Source: Agapetus fuscipes (lineage: Eukaryota > Arthropoda > Insecta > Trichoptera > Glossosomatidae). From it: a stretch of DNA of 64,000 nt. Position 1 is the first letter of the stretch; each line of letters opens with the position of its first letter. Below the pieces are notes generated by a model. The model worked only from the letters and a program-made list of their open reading frames with translations, had not been told where the DNA came from and made no database searches. Below, in pieces: positions 1 to 9,776 of the stretch. Both the position numbers and the translations under genes were made by a program. The DNA is taken from positions 9,378,703 to 9,442,702 of the forward strand of contig OX637362.1 in assembly GCA_951799405.1 (NCBI GenBank). The letters run 5' to 3'.

Positions 1-1050
1 TTTAAAACGTTTGGTCTTCGGAACACCAATTCAGTGCTTGCTCGTGTACAATTAAAAAGCACATCTAATAAGACCACGTAAATACAGTATCTGATGTCCA
101 TTTTCTGAAATGAAATTTAAAAATGTTAAAAAAAGATTACGTATACAAATCAATAAGAACTGCTCTGAACATCCAAAACTAAAGAATGATAACAGGCAGA
201 GCATTGTGACCACTTATGAAAAGTCTGAGAAATAGAGGACATGGTGAGATGGAGCAGATCTAGGAGGCAGCTTTTATTTGTAGAGATCATGTCTCTCATC
301 GCAAATACCTAATGAGATGCCAATAAGTCAGCTCAGTTGGAAGACCTCTTTTCAAGGTGGAAGCTAGCTGGCTGTCTTCATTTCAGGATCCACCAACCAA
401 TATGAAGTTTTTTTATGAATTCCAGGTCGAAAAATCGAAATCAAGAAAAGAAGACGCATAGCAAAAAAAAAACCCTTACCCTGGCTGAAGTATCCAAATA
501 TGGGGCTTAAAAAAACGATATTTATTTATTTTTATATTTTAGATATTTCTTAGGAAGGTAGGTACGTACTTAATTTCGTCTAACCGTTAAAATATTTAAA
601 AATATAAATTAACATTTTATATAAGGGCCAAAAACATCTAATTTAAACAAAAAGTGCTATATTTACTATCAAACGATCCCATCAACTTATTTAACAAAGT
701 GTGGTTGGTAAAGAAAAACCATGCAGCTTTATATATTTTTCATACAACGTAAAAGAAAAGTTCTGAGTCTCAATGAAGGCTCGGAATGTATTTAATTGAA
801 TTTTGTGGGAAAACAATTATAGTGCAGTACCTACCTACATCTGCCTATAATTTAAATTTTCGAGGCTCAGCAGATATTAATATAATATAAGTAAGTAAAT
901 AACTAGTTTGTTTGTATATTTAACCACAATCCTCATTGTATTTACAACCACAAAGATTATGAACAGGTAATATCTAAAACTGAAAGCACAAACCTTTTCC
1001 ACTCAATCAAGTTTCGGTCCGGATCTGGTGGCAAAATGTATAGGATCTAA
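1..1050. other. Intergenic, no gene seen
   Basis: AT-rich sequence without an open reading frame that looks coding. The only structure noted is at about 330-420, which resembles 13255-13345: both read aggatcca, then a short variable stretch, then atatgaag and a T-run, on the plus strand. No other feature is supportable. Confidence 0.5.
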
Positions 1051-1054
1051 ATCT

Positions 1055-1285
1055 AAATCTAAGCTGCAAAGATTAATATTAAACGCATTCCCACAAGCAG
1101 ACATGTATAATTTCGCGCTAACACATGCCGCATGTGGACCTACAATATAAAAACCCAATCTCAAATGAACATAAGCCCTACAACTCCTGCCGACCTTCCC
1201 TGAAACAGTGGTGACATTGGCAAAGTGAACCATTTTTTACAGTATGGTGGTCAGCCTCATACCAACCTATAATTCAAGGAATACA
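1055..1285 (-). repeat. Rep-B dispersed element, near full length
   Basis: Member of a repeat of about 250 bp found many times in this window. Read on the minus strand it begins near TTGAATTATAGGTTGG, runs through the TGGTTCACTTTGCCA and GTTTCAGGGAAGG blocks and the palindrome CACATGCGGCATGTG, and ends in the block CTTTGCAGCTTAGATT followed by GATTA-like repeats. No tRNA, 5S or 7SL head is obvious. The short tandem tail suggests a SINE-like element mobilised by a LINE, but this is inference. Confidence 0.75.
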
Positions 1286-1529
1286 AACATTATAAAAAAT
1301 CACGCCGGATTGCGTGAAAGCATCGATTTATAATATTACTTAGGTCCTTACATATGAAATTGGCGTTTTGCCATACTGGCCACTTCGATCTCAAATATCT
1401 CCTTTTTGGTTAAAAATTCCAAATTCAAATTTATACAGCTATAATTTATTCATGTATTTGTGTTTTGAAACTTTAATTTATTTGTTCGTAACTCAATTGT
1501 TTTTTTCTTTGCGTCACTCATTTAAAAAA

Positions 1530-2124
1530 ATGGAAAACTTGAAATATCGCGTTATTTACGAGTACGAGTTCCACCGTGGAACCAGTGCTGCAGAAACGGC
1601 TCGAAGGATTCATGATGTGTATGGCAACGATGCCCCAAAATAAAACACAGTGCGTTTTTGGCTCCAACGTTTTCGTTCTGGAAATTTCGGCCTGCAGAAC
1701 AAAGCCTCATGGACGGACGGAGACCAAAGTTGATAATGAGGAATTGAAGACTTTTGTGGAAGCGGATCCATCGCAAACCACGTCCGAGTTAGCTGTAGGC
1801 TGCAAAGTTAGTGATGAAACTGTTTTAATCCACTTGAAGCAAATTGGAAAGGTGAAAAAGCTTGAAAGGTGGTACCTCACTAATTGAGTGAAGCAAATCA
1901 ACAATCGCGCGTGCTGCCGCGTTACACAAAAGACAGCTACCAAATTATAGGAGCTTCAATTGGAATGTTTAAGACATCCCCCGTACTCCCCGGACTTTGT
2001 TCCAACAGATTACCATTTTTTTCGAAATTAGGATAACTTCTTGCAAGGGAAAAAAACCGACTCCGATGGGGCAGTCCAAACCGCCTTCAAAGATTGTATT
2101 GATTGCCATCCGAATGGTTATTTT
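1530..2124 (+). pseudogene. mariner transposase remnant
   Basis: The start ATG is at 1530. The first 37 codons form the mariner N-terminal helix-turn-helix (YRVIYEYEFHRGTSAAETAR), followed by a stop after DAPK. After frame changes the second HTH is recognisable as VEADPSQTTSELA and HLKQIGKVKKLERW. The catalytic centre is deleted. The C-terminal part (HPPYSPDF, PTDYHFF, NFLQGKK) resumes near 1970. The last residues, WRKCIDSR, lie beyond the LINE at about 7677-7700. Stops, frameshifts and the deletion make this a clear pseudogene. DNA-binding halves of this kind belong to the Tc1/mariner DD34D family. Confidence 0.85.
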
Positions 2125-2136
2125 TGTAAAGGGATC
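2125..2136. repeat. Left target-site duplication of the LINE
   Basis: TGTAAAGGGATC, directly followed by the TTC-repeat that is the complement of the LINE GAA tail. An identical copy lies at 7648-7659. Confidence 0.9.
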
Positions 2137-2430
2137 TTCTTCTTCTTCTTCTTCTGTTTGGCGAATCCCGCGGAGAGCAGGGGCGCCAGTGTCAAGTAGA
2201 CTAGGAGTGGGGATTTTGAATGATGGGAAAAGGATACGCTTCAATGGTCACGATACACACTAATTGATTTTAAACAATAATAAAAAGCAAAAAGAGTAAA
2301 AACAAAAAACAAAAAAACGCTTGTAAAACATTATTTGAGGGAATTAAAGAAAATTAACTAAGGAGTTTTTTTGGGTAAAGTAAATTATAATTTTATGTTG
2401 TTGTGGGAAATAAATTTTAGAAACAGAAGG

Positions 2431-5400
2431 TTAATGGATTTCAAATTTAGGGATAAAAGATAGGAAACATTTAAGTACAGGATATTGAATGGAGACGCCA
2501 GTTCTTAGAAAAAGAAAATACAATTGATATAAATGGTGAGAGCAGTTAAAGAAAATGTGGTCTAAATCGCCTATTTCGGTTTTACAATCGCAAAAGGGAG
2601 AATCAACAACATTAATTTTAAAAAGGTGAGCTGGAGAGCAACAATGGCCAATTCTTATGCGACAAAGGGTAGAAATTTGTTGTTTATTAACAGAATAATT
2701 GCAAAACCATGGGGAATTAGGAAGAGATGGCTGGATGCCAGCGTACCACTTTCCCTTTGTTGAACATGTGGACGACCATAACTCACTCCATTCATTTCGA
2801 AGAGAGTGCTTAAATGATGGAATAAGGTCCATAGGGGAGAGAAACGGAAGGCCGGGGATACCGGTCAGGATAGCTTCTTTGGCAAAGCCATCTACCACCT
2901 CGTTACCCACAATTCCACTGTGGCTGGGAATCCAAACCAGATCCACGCTCTTTCCCGAATGCGAGAGACTGCAAAGGAGGGATCTAATTTTGAGAATAAT
3001 TGAAATTGGAGGGCGTTTAAAAGGGAAGGATAGAATATTCTGCAGGACACTTAGGGAGTCCGAGAATATAACAAATTTTTGAGAAATAGTTGTGTGATTG
3101 ATGAATTTGAGAGATTCCAGGATGGCATATGCCTCTGCAGAGAAAATCGTTGCCGTTGCAGGTAATTTAAATTTATAGACAATTGATTGACTTGGACAGT
3201 AAAAAGCTGCACCGACGGCCAATGAATTTGGTGTTTTGGAGCCATCCGTAAAGAGGGATGTCCAATCTTTCCATTTGTTTTCTATTAAATTCTGAAAATT
3301 TTTCTCCTGCGGTGGGTGATCCGTTTTTACAAGTCCTGTGTTTGTATTGACTGAGGGGAGAAAAGTGATGTGTTCAAAAGGGCTTAAAAATAAAGGTAGA
3401 ATATTGGTGCGATTGATGCAACTAAAATAATTTTGAAGCGCCGTTAAGCAGCTAACTAAGATTGGTATATGTTTATGTTTCCAATACGAGTTTTCAATAC
3501 AGTACTTAGACAAAATGTTTAAGGAATCTATTAGCCTATGTGATAGGGAGAAAGTTTTAATTAGAAATTTTTTAGACAGAAAAGAACGACGAAGATTGAG
3601 GGGGGGTTCGCAGCTTTCCAGCTGAAGAGTGTTTGTCGGGGATGATCTCATTGCACCTAGTATAATTCTTAGACCTTGGAATTGAATTTTGTCAATTTTT
3701 TTAAGTAAATTTTTTGAGGCGGTTCCATAGAGGAATGAAGCGTAATCGATTCGACTGCGAATGAGAGCATTATAAAGCAATTTTTGAGTAGAGGGGTGTG
3801 CTCCCCACCAAACACCTGACAAGGCTCGGAGAGGGTTTAGTGTTGCAAGACAGCAGTCAACCAAGTGATTGATATGCGTTGCCCAAGTTAATTTAGAATC
3901 CAAAAAGAGACCCAAAAATTTAACACATTTAGAAATGGGGATTGTATCAGATTTAAAATTAATAAGGATGGGATGAAATTTCCGTCTCCTTGTGAAGAGT
4001 ACTGCAGTGCTCTTGGATGGAGTAATTTCTAAGCCGTGGGTGTTAAACCATGTTTGTATGCTTTTTATTGAAAAGTTTATGTTCGAACAAGCAGTATTAA
4101 TGTTGGAATTAGAGGAGTAAATAACAAAGTCATCTGCATATTCCAACATTTTGCAGGATGGAGAGAGGTAAGTGTGCATATCTGAGGTGTATATGTTGTA
4201 CAAAATGGGGCTGAGTACAGATCCTTGCGGTAAGCCCTTCCAAATTGTTCGTTCCATATTGGGATAACCCGGTTGTTGAATTTTTATGTTTCTAGCAAGT
4301 AAAAAATTAACGGTAAACTGAGTTAAGCGGGGAGAGATGCCCAATTTAAGCATTTTAGATCTAAGGACAGGTAATAAGACATTATCATAAGCAGATGATA
4401 TATCTAAAAAGACAGCAACTAGAGAGTCATTCTGTGATAAGGAAATTTGAATATCCGTTACTAATGACGATAATACATCAAGAGTGCCTTTAGATTTTCT
4501 GAAACCGAATTGCGACGGAGAGAGGAGTTGATTGGATTCAACGAACCATTCGATTCTATTTTTAATTAGGCGTTCCACTATTTTACCTAGACACGAAGAT
4601 AAGGCGATGGGGCGGTAGGAAGAGCCATTGTTGGGATCTTTTTTAGGTTTAAGAATTGGTATGATGATTTGGGTTTTCCAAGCCTTTGGGATTTCACCTG
4701 TGTCAAAGAAGCAGTTAATTAAGTCCAGAAAGTATTTCAAGCAAGCTGGTGATTTTGTAGAGATGAAGGAGTAAGGGATGTAGTCTAAGCCTGGGCAGGA
4801 ATCTTTCGAATTATCTAGAGCGGCCATAAGTTCGTTAATTGTAAATGGAATACTTAGGAAGTCATTTTGTGCAGCTAGGTAGTATTTTTTTGGGATTTCC
4901 TCTATGTAGGGTGAGGAAAGAGGAGCAATATTGTTAACGAATTCTAATAACCATTGTTTGGAGGATGGGGTTGTTTTGATGGGGTTGAAGGCAGACCTAA
5001 ACCGTCTCACCATGTTCCAGACCTCAGACGAACTGGTATCCGGGGACATGGAGTGACAAAAATTTTTCCAGCCATTTTTCTTTTTTCCACGCAAAAAGCG
5101 TTTTGTTCTAGCTGCAATATTTTTTAAGTTCAGATAGTTATGTAAATTCATATTTACAGCGTATATTTTTGATGCTATTTTTCTCTCTGCTACAACTTTA
5201 TCACATTCTTGATCCCACCAAGGAGTAGGAGGATGAGACTTTCGGTGATTGTTTTTTTTCAGAGGGATCGAATGATTTGCTGATTCAATGAGTAATTCTA
5301 TGTACTTTTCATAGTTAATAAGTGCATCCCTCGAAGAAGGACGAGGGAAAGATGGAATCTCAGTTTCATTGAAATGATAGAAAGCGTCCCAGTCAGCTTT

Positions 5401-6105
5401 GTCAGTTTTGAAGATTCTAGTAGTTTTTTTATTATCTATGTGCTCATTGACTTTTCTGGGAGGAAAATCTATCAAAATCGGGAAATGGTCGCTACCATGT
5501 GGGTCACTTAGAATGGACCAAGTAAGGGATGATGCTAATATTGGAGAACATAGTGATATATCTACAGAACTGGCATTTTGGGAGGGAGGAGAGATTCTGG
5601 TAGGGCATGATTCATTTAATAAACAGAGAGGGATGAGATCGATGAGATCAAAAATTTCGTGACCGAGGGAGTCACAAAAGGATGAGCCCCATACGGTATG
5701 ATGAGCGTTAAGGTCCCCAAGCAAAACAAAAGGGCTTGGTAGTTGGTTCATTATGTTTGTAATGATTGATGCGGATGATCGGTTTGATGGAGGAGATATG
5801 TACATGGAAATGAAAGTTATGCCAAGGATTTTTGCCGATACTACCTGGAAGTTGTTAGGTAGGCCGGTGATGGATAATGGAAAAAATGGGAGGGAAGATT
5901 TGATAACAAGGGCTGAACCACCCCTGCCATCAGAGCGGTCGTCACGGAGGACATGGTATCCCGGGATCTGAAGATGCAGATCGGGACTAAGCCAAGTTTC
6001 CGAAACGGCCGCTATTGAAATATTATACTTTTTTAACAAATATAAAAAGTCACTTTTGTTGGAGACAATACTACGAGTGTTCCATTGTAATATTCTCTCC
6101 TGCAT
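2431..6105 (-). CDS. LINE ORF2: endonuclease, reverse transcriptase, RNase H
   Basis: A 1224-residue open frame. Residues about 1-220 form an APE-type endonuclease (ILQWNTRS, SETWL, LLGDLNAHHTVWGS, GSDHFPILI), which nicks target DNA. The reverse transcriptase spans about 470-740, with FGFRKSKGTLD, the LPQGSVLSPILYN block and the catalytic YADD. The RNase H domain at about 985-1120 has FTDGS, SAEAYAI, FSDSLSVL, WIPSHSG and NEVVDGFAKEA, so its acidic residues and histidine are all present. A cysteine/histidine-rich stretch (FCDCKTEIGDLDHIFFNC) follows near the C-terminus. The ATG lies inside the end of ORF1 in a different frame, and endonuclease homology begins within the first few residues, which supports this start. 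No stop or frameshift is seen. Confidence 0.93.
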   Translation of the reverse strand: MQERILQWNTRSIVSNKSDFLYLLKKYNISIAAVSETWLSPDLHLQIPGYHVLRDDRSDGRGGSALVIKSSLPFFPLSITGLPNNFQVVSAKILGITFISMYISPPSNRSSASIITNIMNQLPSPFVLLGDLNAHHTVWGSSFCDSLGHEIFDLIDLIPLCLLNESCPTRISPPSQNASSVDISLCSPILASSLTWSILSDPHGSDHFPILIDFPPRKVNEHIDNKKTTRIFKTDKADWDAFYHFNETEIPSFPRPSSRDALINYEKYIELLIESANHSIPLKKNNHRKSHPPTPWWDQECDKVVAERKIASKIYAVNMNLHNYLNLKNIAARTKRFLRGKKKNGWKNFCHSMSPDTSSSEVWNMVRRFRSAFNPIKTTPSSKQWLLEFVNNIAPLSSPYIEEIPKKYYLAAQNDFLSIPFTINELMAALDNSKDSCPGLDYIPYSFISTKSPACLKYFLDLINCFFDTGEIPKAWKTQIIIPILKPKKDPNNGSSYRPIALSSCLGKIVERLIKNRIEWFVESNQLLSPSQFGFRKSKGTLDVLSSLVTDIQISLSQNDSLVAVFLDISSAYDNVLLPVLRSKMLKLGISPRLTQFTVNFLLARNIKIQQPGYPNMERTIWKGLPQGSVLSPILYNIYTSDMHTYLSPSCKMLEYADDFVIYSSNSNINTACSNINFSIKSIQTWFNTHGLEITPSKSTAVLFTRRRKFHPILINFKSDTIPISKCVKFLGLFLDSKLTWATHINHLVDCCLATLNPLRALSGVWWGAHPSTQKLLYNALIRSRIDYASFLYGTASKNLLKKIDKIQFQGLRIILGAMRSSPTNTLQLESCEPPLNLRRSFLSKKFLIKTFSLSHRLIDSLNILSKYCIENSYWKHKHIPILVSCLTALQNYFSCINRTNILPLFLSPFEHITFLPSVNTNTGLVKTDHPPQEKNFQNLIENKWKDWTSLFTDGSKTPNSLAVGAAFYCPSQSIVYKFKLPATATIFSAEAYAILESLKFINHTTISQKFVIFSDSLSVLQNILSFPFKRPPISIILKIRSLLCSLSHSGKSVDLVWIPSHSGIVGNEVVDGFAKEAILTGIPGLPFLSPMDLIPSFKHSLRNEWSELWSSTCSTKGKWYAGIQPSLPNSPWFCNYSVNKQQISTLCRIRIGHCCSPAHLFKINVVDSPFCDCKTEIGDLDHIFFNCSHHLYQLYFLFLRTGVSIQYPVLKCFLSFIPKFEIH

Positions 6106-7516
6106 TGTTGAGAGATATTAAATTTTTAAGAAGGGTGATAATAGGGGCAACGTTGGACGGTAAATTGGGAATTGCTTCGATGAGATCAATCATCATCTTA
6201 AGGAGTAACAAAAATTGAGGAGGCAGAGAAGAAGGAGCTGGTCCCTGCAGACCACCACCAGAAGAATTTGATGGAGTTTGTCCATTAGGAAACCACTGAA
6301 GGTTAGCAATTGCATCTGAGTCTACTGCTTTTTTTGCTAGATTGGTTTGTCTAGCTGGAGTGAAAACAGTTTTTCTATTTCCCAGGGAAGAATTTTTGTT
6401 ATCAGAAATTGTGGGATTAGGTTTTTGAGTTTTGGCTACATCCGCGAACGATCTAGTTGCGGGAGCCAATCTCTTAGAGGCCTCCATATAGGAGATTCCC
6501 TCTTTTGCCATGGAATTTTTTATGTTTTTTTGACGGGCTAATTCTGGGCAAGAAGTACTTGTCGCCAAATGATTGCCCTTGCAGTGCAGACATAAGGAGG
6601 ATGCTGATGTAGACGTGCAGCTGGTACCGTCATGGTCTCCGGTACATTTAAAACAACGGGGCTTGGATCTACACTGGGATTTAGTGTGACCAAACCTACA
6701 GCAAGAAAAACATTGAATTGTAGGGAAAAGATATATATCTACAGGGAATGATGTGTGATATAATGAAACGTTAGGAGGGAGTCTTTGACCATCGAAGGTA
6801 AGTACGATGGTGTTTGAAGGTACCCAAGTGTTACCCTCGGGGGTATTTTTTTTATAATTTAAGCGCCGGGCTTTAATAACTTTAGTATATTCAGGGCATG
6901 AAGTGTCCTGAATAAGTTCCTCTACAGTAACAGAGGTCGGAATACCTCTTATTACCCCAAGTCGAGAGACCTGGAAAGCAGGGATAAATGCTTCATAATT
7001 ATTTGTTACTGAAATATCCTTGGATAGGATGAAGGAGTTCGCGAATTCAGCAGAGCTGAATTGTAGCGAAATCCTGTTCCTACCTTCAGACCTCACTCCA
7101 CCGTACACAATTCCCGGCGTTCGTCTCGACGTGAGAAAACGCCCAAAATCTATCGGGTGAAGCGAGGTCCCAGACATTGGTGATGGGGATTTTTTTTGAA
7201 CATGAACAATAAATGGGCCTGGGTCAGATAATTTATAGGGTCTAGTGTTAGGCGTTTGGTGAGGCAAGATTTGGGGATTGATCGACACAGGAGATTGGGG
7301 TGTTATTGGTGTTAGGGGGCTATTTTTTTTTAATTTAAAAATTTCTTTTGAATTGGAGGAATCATCAGAACTTGAAGAGTCTGATGTCTCCCTCCTCTTT
7401 TTTTTACGTCGTGTTTCATTTGATTGAATCGTAACCTCATGGGATACTTCAGGCTGACTAAGGATACAATATGTAGGATCAGGAGGGATGTCCGGTGGCT
7501 CCTTGTCTGCCTCCAT
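6071..7516 (-). CDS. LINE ORF1: nucleic-acid-binding gag-like protein
   Basis: 481 residues from the ATG at 7516; the open frame extends slightly upstream, but only through non-ATG codons. The N-terminal third is polar and low complexity (SNETRRKKKRRETSDSSSSD). A central RNA-recognition-like region is followed by zinc knuckles of the kind seen in I, R1 and jockey elements: CFSCCRFGHTKSQC, then CFKCTGDHDGTSC, then a related CLHCKGNHLATSTSC. ISYMEA after the knuckles is also typical. The product should coat the LINE RNA in a ribonucleoprotein particle. Its stop lies 35 bases inside ORF2, so ORF2 translation probably needs reinitiation or a comparable recoding mechanism. Confidence 0.9.
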   Translation of the reverse strand: MEADKEPPDIPPDPTYCILSQPEVSHEVTIQSNETRRKKKRRETSDSSSSDDSSNSKEIFKLKKNSPLTPITPQSPVSINPQILPHQTPNTRPYKLSDPGPFIVHVQKKSPSPMSGTSLHPIDFGRFLTSRRTPGIVYGGVRSEGRNRISLQFSSAEFANSFILSKDISVTNNYEAFIPAFQVSRLGVIRGIPTSVTVEELIQDTSCPEYTKVIKARRLNYKKNTPEGNTWVPSNTIVLTFDGQRLPPNVSLYHTSFPVDIYLFPTIQCFSCCRFGHTKSQCRSKPRCFKCTGDHDGTSCTSTSASSLCLHCKGNHLATSTSCPELARQKNIKNSMAKEGISYMEASKRLAPATRSFADVAKTQKPNPTISDNKNSSLGNRKTVFTPARQTNLAKKAVDSDAIANLQWFPNGQTPSNSSGGGLQGPAPSSLPPQFLLLLKMMIDLIEAIPNLPSNVAPIITLLKNLISLNNAGENITMEHS

Positions 7517-7647
7517 ATTGACCAGCTTGGGCACTACCACTGCACTGCACTTTTTTCTTATAAATTGTTATTTTAGTTTAATTAATTTTTTTTATGTAAC
7601 GGAGTTTGAGAAGCGTGTGGATGTCTTTACTACTTCCGGTGTTCCTC

Positions 7648-7659
7648 TGTAAAGGGATC
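7648..7659. repeat. Right target-site duplication of the LINE
   Basis: TGTAAAGGGATC, identical to 2125-2136. It marks the exact 5' junction of the LINE, showing that the element is not 5' truncated beyond this point. Confidence 0.9.
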
Positions 7660-7811
7660 AATTAACTACCTATGAGATGGCGAAAGTGCATAGATAGCAG
7701 ATGATACATAGGTACTTTGATTAAATAAATATATTAGATTAAAAAAAAAAGACTTTTTGTTCCTCCCATACAAAACACCAATTTCATATGTAAAGACCTA
7801 ATATTATAGAG

Positions 7812-8030
7812 CAGTGATTCCCAAAGCGGTCGATATCGACCCCTGGGGGTCTACGGGATATTCGATGGGGGTCTACATCGACGTGGCATAAAAATAGGGG
7901 TCTACGAAAAATTTTACAAACCCGTGGCCACTCATCTATCAAATTATGTGTCTACCCCCCTCCCCCCGTCAACAGCATTATACGGACAAGATGAATTTTT
8001 GAAAATTGCGTGCCTACACCCCCCTTACCA
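7812..8030 (+). mobile_element. hAT-type element end, fragment
   Basis: It begins CAGTGATTCCCAAAGCGG and goes on with runs of GGGGTCTAC and C-tracts, the usual look of hAT terminal sequence. I see no matching opposite end and no target duplication, so this is a truncated piece with poorly defined boundaries. Confidence 0.5.
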
Positions 8031-8297
8031 CAGTGCCTTACCCAGATTTAGGAGTACCTAAACATGGAGATAATTTGTATGAGTGCATAATATATAGGTA
8101 CATAGTTCAAGTAAAAAGGATGACTGTGTGTGAAATGGAGTCCGCCCATTTAAAAAAAAAGGAAAAAATGTGACTTCACGAGGCTGGGTTGTTACTTGTT
8201 TGGCACTTTGGTTGCGGGTATTGGTTCTATCACCACCGTCCTGGCGCTGTTACCCATACGAAGTACAATATTACCTACTATTTTTATTACGATGGAG

Positions 8298-8400
8298 ACA
8301 GATCTATAATCTAAGCTGCAAAGATATGTTAACATTTATGGCTCATATGAAATGCATGCCTACAGACAGGCACATGTAGGTTCGCGCCTACACATTGTGA
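8298..8400 (-). repeat. Rep-B fragment (tail half)
   Basis: Contains taatctaagctgcaaagata, then the atgcatgcc...cacatgtag block and gcgcctacacat, in the order of other Rep-B copies. Homology stops before the GTTTCAGGG block. Confidence 0.6.
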
Positions 8401-9374
8401 GTGACATTTTGCATGTGTGCATACAGTTATATTAACAATACAAGACGTTAAAGCTGTCAAAGAAAAATAAAATCTCTATGATTATTCGCCACATAATTTT
8501 TATTTACTATGGGCGACGATCTGTGACGTCATTTAGGCAAAATAAATTTTGAATAATATACTAACTCTATTGCAAAAAAATGGTAGGTATGAAATATATA
8601 AGGGAAAGTTATTTTTATATGCAGTAAAAGCTTACAGTTGTCAGCCTGCTCACAAAACGTCAAAAAACAAATGAAAATGGAAATTCTTGTGAGCGAAATG
8701 AAAGTATGAAAAAATGCTTATTTCTGTACAAGTACGTATGCCAGTTATGAAAATAGACATTGTATATTTTGTCCGTTAGCGTTTGAGATGTCGGTCCCTA
8801 GTTACATAAATGTACACTCGATGGAAAGATACGTAATTGGAGTGTTATTTCGCAATATTCTCGAGACGTCGCAGATTCTCTGATTTTAACTGGTTAATGA
8901 CAAAAGTGAACTGCGATGAGGTGAATTTGCTAGGAAGGTTACATTTTGCAATTTGGCTTAAGTAAAACAACATTAAATTACCTTGTTCAGTTAAAAAGTA
9001 TGTACAAATAGGAAAAGTTGCTTCACAATGCTAAATACTGTAACTCTACTGATGTTCCGCTAGCCTCCGCGAAGTTACCTTCAAATCTTGTGCATGCCTC
9101 TTCACATCCATCATGACGATGATGATGATCAGTTGACTCTTGATGACATTGTCACTCCAAGAGCGCTTTAAAAGATCCGGGTTGGGCTTGAGATGTTTCT
9201 AGAAGTTGCTTCTATCTGCAGTTTCTCGAACCATAGGTGGCAGTTGGTCGCCCACGCTCACCAAACACTGTTGCAGACTTCCTTCACTGTTGTTTACCAA
9301 TTTATATTTTAATATCCTATCTTTAGCGATGAAGTCTATAATTAAGTTGAAGATATATTCACGTTTCAGATTAT
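8401..9374. other. Intergenic, no gene seen
   Basis: AT-rich spacer upstream of the F-box gene with no convincing reading frame. A small GATGATGAT run lies at about 9115-9135. No promoter motif stands out. Confidence 0.4.
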
Positions 9375-9585
9375 TTTTTAATGCATGTTCACCTTAAGAT
9401 ATGACTAAGTTCACACTACACATGCCAAATGTGTATTTTATAAACAAAAACACAAATCTCAAATGCACATAAACCCTACAGTACCTACTTGCTGCCCTAC
9501 CTTGGAACGGGGAGGACATTGGCAAATTGAACCAGTTTTTACAGTATGCGTGTTTAGCCTCATACCAACCTATTAGTCAAGGAAA
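9375..9585 (-). repeat. Rep-B fragment (head two thirds)
   Basis: Contains aaatctcaaatgcacataaa, a diverged form of the GTTTCAGGGAAGG block (tgccctaccttggaac), gacattggcaaattgaacc, tacagtatg and cataccaacctatt in Rep-B order. The tail is missing. It ends about 190 bp before the F-box start codon, so it is part of the upstream region of that gene. Confidence 0.65.
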
Positions 9586-9776
9586 AAAATAATAAAGTAT
9601 TTTATTAAGTATGCAAAAAAACAGATAATAAATACAAAATAACATGTGAAATTTGAAAGCCTTAGTTGTCAACATTGATGCAGTTTTTATTTGATGTTAT
9701 TATATTTCCAGAACGGGCCATGACACTAGAGAAATAGCCTTGCCATGATATCTGTGAGCGCCGCCACACAACAGAG

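Larger units (their letters stand above)
2137..7647 (-). mobile_element. Full-length I-clade-like LINE
   Basis: A complete non-LTR retrotransposon of about 5.5 kb on the minus strand. It has a short 5' UTR (about 130 bp), ORF1 (6071-7516), ORF2 (2431-6105), a 3' UTR of about 290 bp and a (GAA)n tail at the low-coordinate end. It is bounded by a perfect 12-bp target duplication TGTAAAGGGATC at 2125-2136 and 7648-7659. An RNase H domain after the reverse transcriptase places it near the I clade. Both ORFs are uninterrupted, so this copy is young and may still be competent. It lies inside the mariner at 1341-7800. Confidence 0.9.
1341..7800 (+). mobile_element. mariner element, interrupted by a LINE
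   Basis: The two ends are inverted copies of TAGGTCYTTACATATGAAAT (left from 1341, right ending 7800), each beginning with the TA expected as mariner target duplication. Between them lies a decayed mariner transposase (1530-2124, resuming about 7675-7740), split by the LINE at 2137-7647. Without the LINE the element would be about 0.95 kb, shorter than a normal mariner of about 1.3 kb because the central part of the transposase is deleted. It cannot be autonomous. The order of events is mariner first, LINE later. Confidence 0.85.

Noticed and set aside
2699..3082. 127-codon plus-strand frame
   Set aside because: Antisense shadow of LINE ORF2 RNase H region.
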